Below the pieces are notes generated by a model, which saw only the letters and a program-made list of their open reading frames with translations, was not told where the DNA came from and did no database searches. From NCBI GenBank assembly GCA_963930775.1, contig OZ005703.1:2666001-2730000 (forward strand): a stretch of 64,000 bases of DNA, given 5' to 3'. This document shows, in pieces, positions 52,684-64,000 of the stretch. Position numbers and translations under genes: made by a program. The DNA comes from Cliona cf. orientalis. Taxonomy: Eukaryota; Porifera; Demospongiae; Clionaida; Clionaidae. Each line of letters begins with the position of its first letter. The first letter of the stretch is position 1.

Positions 52684-55600
52684 ATGGAGCTAAAATTGTC
52701 ATGGCTACGATTCCTGGTGACTCTTGCGTTTGCAGGAGCAGCGCTAATCAAGTGTGACGGTAAGTTTGTCGGCAATTATTCGGTTGACTGATTGTTTTTT
52801 ATTGCCTTTGACAGCTGATTTTACTCAAACGCGACCGCGCTTTGTTTGCGTAGCCTAAACATTGATAAGATTTGTATTGTGTCCGTAGAGTATTTTACTA
52901 GTTGTATTCATTCTGTAGCCTCGTCCCCAGTCACCCCGACTCCCCAGAAAAAGATCGGGTGACTGGGGACGAGGCTGTCGCAGCAAAGGTGATCTTGTAG
53001 CTAGATCTACCAAGACTAATTGGTCATAATTAAATGTTAGTGCATGTACACATAGATTATCATGCAGCTAGCTAGCTAGCACTCTGATCCGAAACTGAGC
53101 ATCTGGATCACACTATTGTTAAAGTATGTTGATGCAAGCAATTCAAGTTGCTCTGTAGCACAATCAATTATCAATCTGCCCTCATACCTTCATGATATCA
53201 TGGTCACCTCAGCGGTGCGCCATGAATATCCACTGTACTCTGTCTTGGAGAACATGCAGGTGTTCAGGGATGATAACATTATGCATGTGCACACATTTCA
53301 TATGCCCATTGAGCAAGGATAACTGTAGTATGCATGACATTGTTGTATTGTTCACTACTGTGCATGCGTGGGTCCTGCTATAGTTGATTTTATCAAGGGC
53401 TTATAGACTCCTTGATTTTATAATAGACGAGCAGCGTGATTTGTTATGGAACTGTCGCAACAATTAGAATTTCCTCATTTTTATCGCTTTTACCCTCACA
53501 TACGCACACATGCATACACACACGTGTATGCAGAAGTCCAAAGAATCTATCAAAGCAGAATATCTGTGACCAACAACAATCAAGTCAGTGTTGATACATT
53601 TGAAGTTATAGGACTTGCGAGTGTCGAACTAGGAGCTGATCTTTCTGGTGCAAGTCCACCTACGTACGTCTTTGACTGCAACACTACACTCAACAATGGT
53701 ACAAATATTACCTGGCGTTTTAACAGTGAAGCTCCACGCTTTGAAATAGGCCCAATTCCCAACTCCCAGAATGGAAGGAGATTATCAACCTCAGGTATCA
53801 TGACAAGTGATCTGGGTGTGTACACCTGTCTGGACACCTACATAAATACCAATGTATCCATTAACATCACACAAGGTGAGAGATTATGCTTATCGCTGTG
53901 AGTTCACTCGTAGCTACAAATGGGAACGTTTTAAGTGCACAAGTAGAAAGATCAGTAGAGCTCATGTATTAATAGCAAGAGAGTCAGCTATTTTATCACC
54001 TTCTCAACTGACATGGGTGGGTGGTATAATGTTGTTGTTATGTTCTCGTTTGCAGATAATCCAGCAATTCTGCCCGTGAATAGAGTGCTTCGAATCATGG
54101 AAGGTACCGCTGCAACGCTGCAAGTCTACGTGTCTGGCTATCCACTTGTAACTAGCGATCAAATCCACTGGTATAGACCGAACGGCACCGAGATATTGGA
54201 AGGCCACGCTACATTTCAAGATGGACGTAAGACTATGGTCCTTAGTGAGTTGCAGTCGACTGATGGAGGCCTGTATCGCTGTGAAATCACCACTAGCTAT
54301 GGAAACCGCAGCACCTTGATTCAGCTGGATGTATATGGTATGAAGACTACTTGATGCAATAATACACAAGAGGGAATTTCCTCTTCAAATTTGTTGGACC
54401 CACATGGTGGTTGATATTGCATTCAGTGTACCTATTGCATTATCCTTTTTGTATATAGGATGCTGAATGATCACTCGACCCTGAAGGCCTTCCTATTTGG
54501 CATGCATCCAGCCATGTGTGCTGTATGTGTAGTTCGTGCATGTATGCATGCTGGAGTATTGGCACCTGTAGTCTATTCACAGCAAGTTCCTCACGATACT
54601 ACTAGTCACGATTATCACTCACTACAATTGCAGTCTTGGCAATTGGCATGCTCAAAGATGATGGATACATATTCTATGCTTACACCTGCATTGTCTTGTG
54701 TACCCACATATTTATGAATATCTGCATATTTGCTATTGTACAGGTCAGTCTCCACTACGAGTGTACCTGGGCAGAATATTCGGTTCACCAGTGGAGGTTG
54801 AAGTATTTCCCGTCCAAGGTCTGGCTACCGTTGAGCTGGTCGCAAATGGGCCAACCTACTACCTTGACTGCAACACGTCCAGGAACGATGGATCGGGGAT
54901 AATGTGGCAGAAAGTTGACGGTGAAAATCGCTTCTCAGTCAGTGACGTGGCCAGTAGTGCTAGCAAGAGGCTGAGCCTTGCTCGACTTGCTGAGAGCGAT
55001 CTGGGTCTCTATGAGTGTTTTGATAATCAATCTGGTGCTGGAGACAGGGCTATTGTCAACATCACAACAGGTAATTATTTCAGTAGGATTGAGCAATCTG
55101 GCTTCTGTTGCTTAATTTGAGAAAGTACAACCATGAACCAATTAGGCAACAATCACAATATCCTTCTTTGTACAAGATTACCTGACCATAGAACTGCCTG
55201 TAGTCACCTCAAGTATGTAATTCAGTTGCTTTATGCTGCTATTCACCAAATTGTCCTAATTTCCATACCTTATATGGACTTTTGTGGTCCACTTCAAAAG
55301 CCTATGACTATACCAATTGTACAGATAATCCTGCTGTGTCAGCAATAAATCAAACAGTGGAAGTGCTGGTAGGTGGTCAAGCTCTACTGCAGGTCTATGC
55401 GTCTGGATACCCGTTGATCAGCAGTGATAGTATCAGCTGGTACTGGCCGAATGGCTCCGTCATCCAAGAGAATGAGGCTGAGTTCATGAATGACGGGAGG
55501 ACATTGTTTCTAGTCAACGTTCAGTTGATGGATGCCGGTGCGTATCGCTGTGAAGTCACTCTCCCGGGCACTGGTGGAAATAGGAGTGCTCTCATTCAAC

Positions 55601-58600
55601 TAAGCATTCACAGTAAGGATTACAAAGCAGAAAATGTATAATTATATACTTGGTTTTATGCTTGGTTTGTAAAATACGCAGAAGGGTATAATTATGAGCG
55701 GTCAAATTCCGCTAGATTTTGTTCTCTGAGTCTAAGCTAGGCATAATAATAATAATTGGTCATGGTCAATCCACTAGATCTACTCCCCTTTTGCTATGTA
55801 TACTGCAGTGCTGATAAAATTGCTGTAAATTATCCAAACTGTTATTAAGTTACCATGGGAGCACCTAATAATTGAAATAACTATGCAATAGTTCCTTTTA
55901 GAATTCCAGGAGCTTCATTATTAAATTTAGCCTTAGTACATGGATCAACCACAGCAATTCCAGTAATATGATTTCAGTGGGATTTAAGGTTCAAAAACAG
56001 GATATTCATAGCTGTAGGATGACATAATTAGAGTATGTATACATGATCAATAGTCCAGATGTGGAGCAGATGCTATGCATCAATCCTTGAACAATATTTG
56101 TGTAAACTGGTTGTCTCTTTCCATTCCTTTACGTACGTGCAGCACACTCTCTCATCCTCTCTCATCCCTCGCCCATTGTCCGTGCTCTTGAGTGGAATGA
56201 TGCAATGCTGTCTTGCAATGCCGATGGTGTACCTCCACCCAACATCACATGGGAGAAAGAAGGTGGAGCTACCCCACCCACAACTACCGAGGTTACCACT
56301 CTTCTGAGTGGTACTCCTACAACTGTAAGTAATTTCTTGTCAAAGTTTGAACTATAGCTACTATATTTAATATGTATTATTATGGAGAGACTATTGCCTT
56401 TGAAGTGGGCGTAAAGTGAGCCAAATATGAGTAGTGGATTCTTACCCCATTACCAAATTAACTGTGTTTTTATAACAATTGTATTGGCTTGATTGTTACA
56501 TGTAATATACTGTGTGTGTTAACCATGCACTGCCATTCTCACTTTCATGACTGAAATAATAATATTATGTGCTAGCAAGTAACCATACCATGATATGATG
56601 GTCATTCTGAAAGATAATCATGTGTTGTATCTCTATTCAGGTGACCAGTGAATTGACATTCAGTGGTATCCGATACAGTGACGCTGGCAGATACAGGTGT
56701 GTGGTTGACAATGGTAAAACTCCACCAGTCAGTTCAAACTACGCTCAAATCAGAGTCACTCGTAAGTCAATTATAGTTTAATTTCTTTCTTAAGAGATGA
56801 ACTGAATCAGTAATAGCTATACTACCATTGTTTTGAAAGGAAAAAGCATTCCATGACACTGTCTTGATTACTAGCCACGCAAAAGTGTCGAGAATTTAAA
56901 CCCCATCATTCACAATGGGGGAGGAACTAGTCAACTCTAATTGAAAATAATTTTGTAACATTATAGCATTGCCCTATCTCAAAACATCCCAACTCTCATG
57001 GGACCATCTCCATAATATTATGTACTTCATCTCTGCAGCTCGACTCATAGTGCGTATCAACATCAGCGGTGAGCCACGCCCATTTCAAGAATCAATCACG
57101 GTACCCGAGGGAGCTGATGTCGCTATAGAGTGCTTTGGATCAGGTGACCTACAGTGGACAGCCTCCAATGGGCTAGAAATACCAGTTATCAGGGATGCTG
57201 AGTCCGACTCAAGCAGTATCTACCAGGTCTATATCAGTTCTCGAGATGCCCAACTTCTTCAAATAAGAAACTTTTCCAGAAGCCGTACTACAGCTGGGTA
57301 TACGTGTAGGACTGACCTCACTATCCAGAGAGGAGCACGGGTGGAAATAACTGTGACCCTACATGGAGGTATGTGTACTTAATGCACGATCTCATGGTGC
57401 CTCAAGTCTCGTATGCATCTCGTCACATGTGCTGCAATGCCTGCACAAATTTGTAAGCCTTACCTTAAAAATGCTTTTATGTGGCACAGGGTGTGGTATT
57501 CATCTCCCCCCAAATAAGCAAATTTGGGTCATATTTCACCACTTAGAGTGCAATAGATTAATTATTAATAAGGGATTGTCTGAGAGTACATGTACAGTAG
57601 AACCTGACTCTCTATGGACTGCTTCCGACAAACCGTGTACCCCTGATTGACTTTGCCGTAGATATTAAATTTTGCAACCTCTTAGCTATAGGGATGAATA
57701 ACCTCCTATCTTCAAACAACAGACAGAATAATATTATGTGGGTACCCAAGCCTTAAAATCTGGGGTTGTTTCTACAGAGGACAATAGTCCTGCACCTTCT
57801 CTATTCAGAAGTTCTATTGTAAAAGGCAAAGCTAACAATGGGTGAATGGCCTGGCACACGTTTGTGATCACAAGATATTTTATAATGCAACTCTATGCAA
57901 TGTAAATAGCAGGTGCATTCAGTATCCCTCTACTATAATAATAAATATCTCACCAATTTAACTTAATGCACGTGTGCCTATGGCGGTGAGTATTCAGATC
58001 GACAAATTAGCCTTTACCAATACCAATGGAGAGCTATTTCACAAATTTAATGCTTGCCAAAGTTATCCGCTATGTTATGGTGTAATAATAATAATACAGT
58101 GGAACCCCTCTAAAGCGGATACCATTGGGACCAAAGATTTTATCCACTGTAGCGAGGTGTCCTTAGCTCAGGGGTTAGTGATTGACCATGCCCCGCTTAC
58201 AGTCGTGGCCAGCTATGATAAAGCACTACCGTGGATGACGAAAGTGACCGTATTGATGAGAGATCTGCCAACTGACAGCTTCTAAGCAAGAATTTGATAC
58301 ATACTTAGGCTTTACTGTAGCTACTGATTGCTGAAACTGACTATTTTAATGGTGGGTGTGGCTAACTGTCCGTTATGCGAGGTTGTTCACTATTGCGCAG
58401 ACCCGAACAGGACCAATTTAAAGTAAGTGTCTGTTATACGGAATAGCAGGGTGTCCGCTGTTGAGGGGGTTTGACTATATTATTGAAGTCTATGGAAATA
58501 CAATCCGGGCATTCAGAATTGTCCATTATATCGCAGGTGTCCACCAGAGTGGGTGTCCACCATTGAGGAGTGTTCGTTAAGCGGGATTCCACTGTATAGA

Positions 58601-59157
58601 GTTATGCAGATTGTGGTAGTCTGTTGTGCTAAAACCCAAACCCAAACCTTCCCTCCCTTTACCTTTACACTCATCCATGACTGGCATACTGGCCATTATT
58701 GTTATATGGCATGAATAATAGGTCGTAATTATTATGTTAGTGACTTAAAGTCTCCTTGCTTTCAGATGAGATCACAGAGGACACGAGAACAGAGCCAATG
58801 AGAGACTCAGAGAGCGTTGCAGCCATCATCGGGGGAATAGTGGTTGTAATCATACTAGCAGTGATGCTTGTACTTTTCGCAGCAGTTATACTGCTAATTC
58901 TCATCAGGAGAAGAGCGAAATATATCGTCCAGATTAGTGCCATGCAAGCATCTGAAGAAGCACGAAGAAGCAATGGAAATCTCTCCATGTCTAGTAGTCT
59001 AAAGGAAAAGCCGGAACTCTCTGATGAGAGTGTACACGAAGAAACCAAAGTTTCTGAAGGAACAGAAGGAAGTATTCACACTAGTACTGAGGAGAGTGTG
59101 GAGAAACAAGAACAGAATGATTATACAGGCACTGGGCAATTTAATGAGGTTTTATAA
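52684..59157 (+). CDS. Six-Ig transmembrane receptor
   Basis: A 779-aa type I membrane protein in nine exons: 52684-52759 (signal peptide MELKLSWLRFLVTLAFAGAA), 53534-53875 (Ig1), 54056-54337 (Ig2), 54744-55070 (Ig3), 55325-55612 (Ig4), 56143-56324 and 56641-56761 (Ig5, split), 57039-57368 (Ig6), 58766-59157 (stalk, helix, tail). Phases agree; most junctions are phase 1. Ig1/Ig3 resemble each other, as do Ig2/Ig4, showing an internal two-domain duplication. Ig2 and Ig4 lack the B-strand Cys (LQVYVSGYP, LQVYASGYP) but keep YRCE. Ig2/Ig4 also resemble Ig2 of the receptors at 1-18.9 kb. The helix is AAIIGGIVVVIILAVMLVLF; the tail is long and acidic, ends NDYTGTGQFNEVL and has no clear ITIM. Ligand unknown. 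Confidence 0.88.
52916..52976. repeat. TAGCCTCGTCCCCAG foldback element 4
   Basis: The left arm tagcctcgtccccagtcacc pairs with ggtgactggggacgaggct around a short loop. In intron 1 of the third Ig receptor. The inner part of the arm differs from the other members. Confidence 0.75.
58097..58594. mobile_element. Pogo/Tc1-like non-autonomous element
   Basis: The left end CAGTGGAACCCCTCTAAAGC is mirrored at the right by cgttaagcgggattccactg, with TA on both flanks. The interior repeats tgtcc, gtgtccac and cgctgtt words. It lies in the last intron of the third Ig receptor. A related fragment starting acagtagaacctgactctct lies at about 57595. Confidence 0.75.
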
Positions 59158-60073
59158 TTTTCATAATAATTCATTCTCACTAGCCCCATCAGATGTATTC
59201 TACACTACATGCATAATGATACTTATTATTGTTAATACTGGGCATGTGCAAAGTAGCTGGAGCTGGATGGGGGGCCGGGGGGGGGGGGGGGGGGTGCGGT
59301 GGGTGATTGTGGACAACCCTTACTGACTGGTGCAGGCCAGTTCAATGTAGGGGAAAACAAGATGGATGGGTAAGCCCCTTAGTACATGAATAAAGATTAA
59401 ATTCTTGTTTATCCCACATTATAATGTGGGATAAAGAAGAATTTAATCTTTAGTTGCCTAAATACCGAAACCCAGCACTCATATCACATGGTATTCAACT
59501 CTTAGTATAATAGATGATGACATTGTGCACACTGCCAATTACATGGAAAAGAGTATTGTAAACCTAACAACCAAGGGGGTAGCTAATTATAAGTTCACAT
59601 ATCACTGGTACACCACTTAGATTGCAATTGTCATAATATTATTATGAGAGTTCATGTTCTAGTGACTTTCAGACCTGGGCCAGTGATCTGTAACTAAGCT
59701 GTGATTTTTAGCTAAACTAGTAATTTTTTATGCTTGGATGGTTCCAATACAGCAATAATAATATATTATTATATTATTAGCTATTAATGTGATAGAACTG
59801 GTTGGTACAATAATAGGGATATACCCTTGCGGTTAGTTGTCAGAGTAGTGTGGCTGCAAAACAACAGGCACAGCATATCACTGACCGGATGCAGCTCTAG
59901 AAATTTCAAGTGATTATGTTATTTACTGCTCAAAAATATGACTTCTCTCAGATTCCATGGCAGCTAGGACAAACAGCTAGTAGCTAACTAGCTATTAAAG
60001 TGCTTCAAGTAGATAGCCTATTGCATTGTCCTTAAGGATTAAGAAAAACAAATCTACAGCTCGAAAGTTCAAC
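59158..60073. other. Intergenic region
   Basis: It contains a poly-G run (59279-59294), a near-perfect palindrome (59393-59452) and AT-rich DNA; no gene is seen. Confidence 0.55.
59393..59452. repeat. 60-bp near-perfect palindrome
   Basis: aaagattaaattcttgttta + tcccacatta on the left pairs with taatgtggga + taaagaagaatttaatcttt on the right, with almost no loop. Origin unknown. Confidence 0.85.
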
Positions 60074-62169
60074 ATGCAGTGTTTTAGTACGATTGGATTT
60101 AAATCATTTGAGCTCCTCAAGGACCAAACTATTGGAATTGGATCCTATGGAAAAGTATGCAAGGCAAAATGCGACAACCTCTTGTGTGCTGCAAAAATTT
60201 TGCATGAAACTCTTTACGATCCGAAATCCTTCCACCCGATTCCTACCAACGACATCGGCATGAAGCCTGTCAGAAAGTTCGAGCAAGAGGTGGAATTTCT
60301 TAAGGAGATACGACATCCAAACATCGTCCAGTACTTAGGCATTTACCATGATGATGACACGGGCCTACCAATTCTTCTAATGGAGCTAATGGACGAAAGC
60401 TTGACAAGTTTCCTGAAGAGATCTTTAAAGCCAATTCCATACCACATCCAAGTCAATATTTGCCATGATATCTCTCTGGCACTCTCATTCCTTCACTCCA
60501 ATAAAATTATCCATAGAGATCTCTCTGGCAACAATGTGTTGCTTATCAGTAATAGCCGAGCAAAAGTGACCGATTTTGGCATGGCAAGGCTGGAAAATTA
60601 TCTTACGTACACTACGTGCCCTGGCACAGATGTCTACATGCCTCCAGAAGCAGTTGCAGAAAATACAACTTACACAGAAAAGATTGATTGCTTCTCATTT
60701 GGCGTTGTGGTCGTTCAAATCATAACAGGGGAGTTTCCAGCACCTCAAGAGAGACTCGTCCCAATCAGTGGCTCACACTATGAGCCTGGGATTCTTCAAA
60801 AGATCGTACCAGAGGTTGATCGCCGAAAAAATCAGCTTGCTAAGATCGATTCAAATCATCCATTCCGATCATTGATATTGAGGGAAACAATGCTCCAACT
60901 GCTATGTACAGATTCAATGGTGCATGTACAAACGGCAGGAAAGTATATTTTCGTGATTCGAATCGTATTTATGCTTACGATACTACGAGTTGTGATTGGT
61001 CTCAGCTACCTGATTGTCCTTACAGCGAATGCTCCCTAGTGATCATCAAAACCCTGCTCACTACAGTCGGTGGTTTCAATCGCTGCTTGAAGATCACCAA
61101 TAAGCTCTTTAGCCTCACCGGAGATGATGAAGGACAGAACTGGAATGATGTCTTTCCACCAATGCCAACCAAACGTGAATACGCGGCTGCACTTTCAACC
61201 GGATCATACCTGATTGTTGCAGGAGGAGAAAAGGCTGGGGAGGTGGTGCTTCAGACGGTTGAAGTGATGAACATTGAGACTCGCCGCTGGTCGGTTGTTG
61301 CTGACCTCCCTGAACCACTAAGTCAACTCTCGATTACCCTCTGCGATGATCGTGTTTATCTCCTAGGAGGAAAAGATGCAAGTAGGAAGCCATCTCAATC
61401 AGTCTATGCTTGTAAGATTCCTCAGCTATTGGAAACCAGTAAATCCAAGCCCGTTTGGAATAGACTGACCAATCTTTTTGTCACCAACTCCACTTGTGTG
61501 ACCTTCAGTGGTCACCTGCTGGCCATTGGAGGAGAACACTGTGACTCAACTGGAAAACCTACCACTGCAGTTCAAAGGTATGATCCAATCAGTAACTCCT
61601 GGAAGGTCGTACTCCCTCCATTTAAACTTCATACGATTTTTGCTACCTGAACATGTTCTTCTGCTTTCTAATTGCACAATTTTTCGTTCAAGTTCTTTGC
61701 ATCGTTGCTTTAAATACTGCATACTCTCTTTTTCACCTGCTATGACCTTGTCTTTTTTCATAATTTTAGTTTCTTTCTCGGCAATAATCCTCTCATTACG
61801 TTCAATGGTTTTCTCTTTATCTTCCAGGCGATTTGCTTGCACTAGTATGGTATCCTGGAGGCCTTGAACTTGCTGAGCATGCTGTTTCTTCAGTAACTGT
61901 ATTTCTCTTTCTCTCTCTTTCTTTATAGCCTCAATGCTTTCGTTGTAGCTACTCCGGATTTTCCTTTAGAGCAGCTATGCACGAACAAATCTTTTGAGCT
62001 GAGGGACGTTCAATATCTCTGTCTTTGAGGCAGCGGTCAAATGCTGACTATTCGAAGCAAGTGCTTTGCGGCTGTCCTTCCAGATAACCAGCTGATGGTG
62101 GTGGGGGGTTGCTCGGGAATATATGGTCCAACAGATACTGTGGCATTCGCTCAGAATGTGAAGCAGTAA
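60074..62169 (+). pseudogene. Kinase-coiled coil-kelch gene, internally rearranged
   Basis: The kinase part (from ATG 60074) has GIGSYGKV, the AAK lysine, IHRDLSGNN, DFGMAR and PPE motifs: a tyrosine-kinase-like serine/threonine or dual type. Kelch repeats (LIVAGGEKAGE, VYLLGGKDA, LLAIGGEH) follow from about 60881, but in a different frame, with no intron between. The expected middle piece (end of the kinase C-lobe with CLKDRDIERPSAQ, then a coiled coil with KEREREIQLLKKQHAQQ and ERKIVQLE) is present in inverted orientation at about 61612-62048, inside the kelch region. The last kelch piece (RSKCFAAVLPDNQ to stop) resumes at about 62049. The inverted piece also has a 1-nt frameshift near 61953. 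As it stands the gene cannot encode the full protein. Intronless. Confidence 0.85.
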
Positions 62170-62522
62170 CTTAAGTAGCCACTTGGCTAGTTATACTCCT
62201 TTATATATAGCATTAAGTGCCAACAATAATATTTAACATTACTCACGATTTTTGTACATCTATGTAACTACGTACTGTGCAATGTTGCATGAGGTGCAAA
62301 TAATATTATACGCATTCAAAATATTTGTGAATTGAAGATCATGAATTTATACATAAGTAAGCAGAGCAGCTAGGAAGATAAAGGATATGGTGGCCATGCA
62401 CCCACCATAATTAGCAGCGCATGACATGCTCAGCAAGTTTCGCGCATGCGCACACTGGGATTCTTTGACGACCCATTACCAACCGATGATCGTACTCTGA
62501 ACTTTTGCACCTGACTGAACAA

Positions 62523-63969
62523 ATGGAGGACCGCAAAAGGAAGATTAGCGTTGAAGGACCTCCTGGAGGGGACGAGGATGAAGTGATTGGACCACTGCCA
62601 GTCGGAGAAGGAGGAGGAACAAAGAAAAGAAAAGGTGGGTCCCATAACGTGGCGGGAAATTTGAATCCTACTCTAATAAATGCCCACCATGTGGAGTGCA
62701 TTGAATTTTATTTCTTCTATACAGTACTTCCCTATGAGAAAGTGTACCTCGATGGCTTGCCGTGTGCTGAGATGTATGAGAAGAGTTACATGCACAGGGA
62801 CATCATCACTCATGTCCTTTGTACCAAGTTAGTTCACCCAGTTTGATGAATTACACGAGTCTCTATACATAATATAGCCTTGTCCCCAGACCCAATTCCC
62901 AGCTTTCACATGATGCAAGCTGAAAGTGGGAATCTAATACTGAAAATATCACGGAGTCTGGGAATGAGGTTATGTCTGTGCACTGTGGCTGAAAATTTTT
63001 GCTGGACAGAACATTCACCAAGCCCAGCTGCCTTTGCAGTATTTGGTTGAATAAGTTTTCGCCATGCTGTAAAGGTCGCCCTATCCTTTGAGTAATCATA
63101 GCATAGGACAAAAAAAAATTCACCAATAAGAGCGGGTACCAAAATAATTGGTGAAAATTGGAAGTGTGTATGCATGTGCATACATGTACATGGTTGGAAA
63201 TACATAATGCACTAATACATGTAGTAAGGTCACAGTGCTACTTGGACCAGCCACTAATGTTATTCCAAGAGTATTGTCATATCAATCACATAACAACATG
63301 TGTCCCATGCTGAGGGTGGGGTCTGGTTAGCCTCGTCCCCAGGCCACTCCCATGTTTTCAATGTTGCACGCGAAAACATGGGAGTGGCCTGGGGACAAGG
63401 CTAGAGTCTGGTAACATAGAGAATCTCCTCTCTTTAGCACTGTACATATATGTCATAACGTATCTTAGGACTGATTTCATTGCTACATTGTATGCCATCA
63501 TAGCCTTTTGCTACATTAAATTTTTGTGTTGTAACGTAATGTACATGTACTTTAGGACTGACTTCATTGCTACTGCCAGCCAGGATGGCCATCTCAAGTT
63601 TTGGAAGAAGCAGGAGGATGGGATCGAGTTTGTCAAGCACTTCAGAGCACATCTTGGTTAAAAGAGCATGTATCATGCACTGAGCTCAATTATGAGCTCC
63701 ACCACATCCTCAGGCTGGCTAGTGGGCCCTATTTCTACATGTACTTTGATCAAAATATTATAGCAATTAACTTTAGGGGGTACCCTCTTTATGCAGATTT
63801 ACGGGAGTGCCTCAGTGTTCAATAATTATTAAGTTATGCTAATGATTAATTATTCTCCTTCCCTCCCAATTAGGAAAGATTGTGTCTATGTCAGTGAGTG
63901 CTGATGGAATGTTGCTGTGTACTACTGCAGATGACAAATCACTTAAGGTGTTTGATGTTCTCAACTTTG
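62523..63969 (+). CDS. PPWD1: PPWD1, N-terminal part (runs off the window)
   Basis: Peptidyl-prolyl isomerase with WD repeats, a spliceosome-associated cyclophilin. Four exons are seen: 62523-62634, 62725-62827, 63556-63656, 63874-63969, with agreeing phases and a donor (TTTG|GTAAGC) at the end. Recognisable segments are a basic/acidic start ([20 protein letters not shown]), [62 protein letters not shown] and [13 protein letters not shown]. The cyclophilin domain would lie beyond position 64000. Confidence 0.93.
62875..62972. repeat. TAGCCT foldback element 5, diverged
   Basis: The left arm tagccttgtccccagaccca and right arm gtctgggaatgaggtta pair imperfectly; the inner arms attcccagctttca / tgaaagtgggaat also pair. 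Intron 2 of PPWD1. Confidence 0.6.
62991..63159. repeat. Inverted-repeat element, partner of 6874-7060
   Basis: It shares accaagcccagct, ataggacaaaa, ttcaccaataagagc and the end attggtgaaaatt with the copy in the RAD17 intron. Confidence 0.55.
63328..63403. repeat. TAGCCTCGTCCCCAG foldback element 6
   Basis: The best-preserved member: tagcctcgtccccaggccac + tcccatgttttc on the left pairs with gaaaacatggga + gtggcctggggacaaggcta on the right. A repeated gtctggt on both flanks may be the target duplication. Confidence 0.8.
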
Positions 63970-64000
63970 GTAAGCATCTTTGCTATGTGCATCAATATTT

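Noticed and set aside
54460-54902. Two plus-strand frames between Ig exons of the third receptor
   Set aside because: They overlap an intron and the Ig3 exon in the wrong frame.
61115-61318. Minus-strand frame within the kelch region
   Set aside because: Antisense shadow; unlike 61546-61842 it shows no coiled-coil or kinase-tail similarity.

Overview
The window is eukaryotic. Genes are split by short GT-AG introns, intergenic DNA is AT-rich, and there are many small inverted-repeat elements. The content fits an early-branching animal, most likely a demosponge: intron-rich Ig receptors, an expansion of RING/zf-TRAF proteins, a kinase-coiled coil-kelch gene of a type I associate with sponges, and ordinary metazoan housekeeping genes. 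The sponge assignment is inference.

Layout. 1-2409: 3' part of an Ig receptor (copy 1), frameshifted in its fourth Ig exon, with a tail carrying ITSM/ITIM-like tyrosines. 2.7-5.5 kb: two related TA-flanked MITEs, an orphan signal-peptide exon of the same Ig family, and a dispersed repeat. 6239-14711 (minus): the N-terminal half of RAD17, with two intronless RING/zf-TRAF genes inside its largest intron. 15061-18881: a complete Ig/FN3 receptor (copy 2, 898 aa) with an ITIM-like tail. 19072-26044: four more intronless RING/zf-TRAF genes, one a MATH-containing TRAF and three membrane-anchored. 26275-34477: a proline-rich beta-trefoil-like protein of 16 exons. 35464-38306 (minus): WDR83. 38538-45779: RAD23, whose intron 6 holds two U1 snRNA genes on either side of a transposon remnant. 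45994-48212: a Tctex1-type dynein light chain. 49377-51648 (minus): COMMD9. 52684-59157: a third Ig receptor (779 aa). 60074-62169: a kinase-kelch gene scrambled by an internal inversion. 62523 to the end: 5' part of PPWD1.

The most unusual part is the first 26 kb. Ig receptors with inhibitory-type cytoplasmic tyrosine motifs are interleaved with six intronless RING/zf-TRAF genes. Five of the six lack a MATH domain and have one predicted transmembrane helix instead, and five of the six lack the usual RING histidine. This could be a receptor/adaptor gene cluster resembling an innate-recognition locus. Physical linkage and motifs are what the sequence shows; any functional connection is inference. 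The rest (RAD23, WDR83, U1, COMMD9, PPWD1, dynein light chain) is conserved cell machinery with normal exon structure.

Exon boundaries were placed by hand from splice consensus, reading phase and family similarity. No alignment or database search was run.
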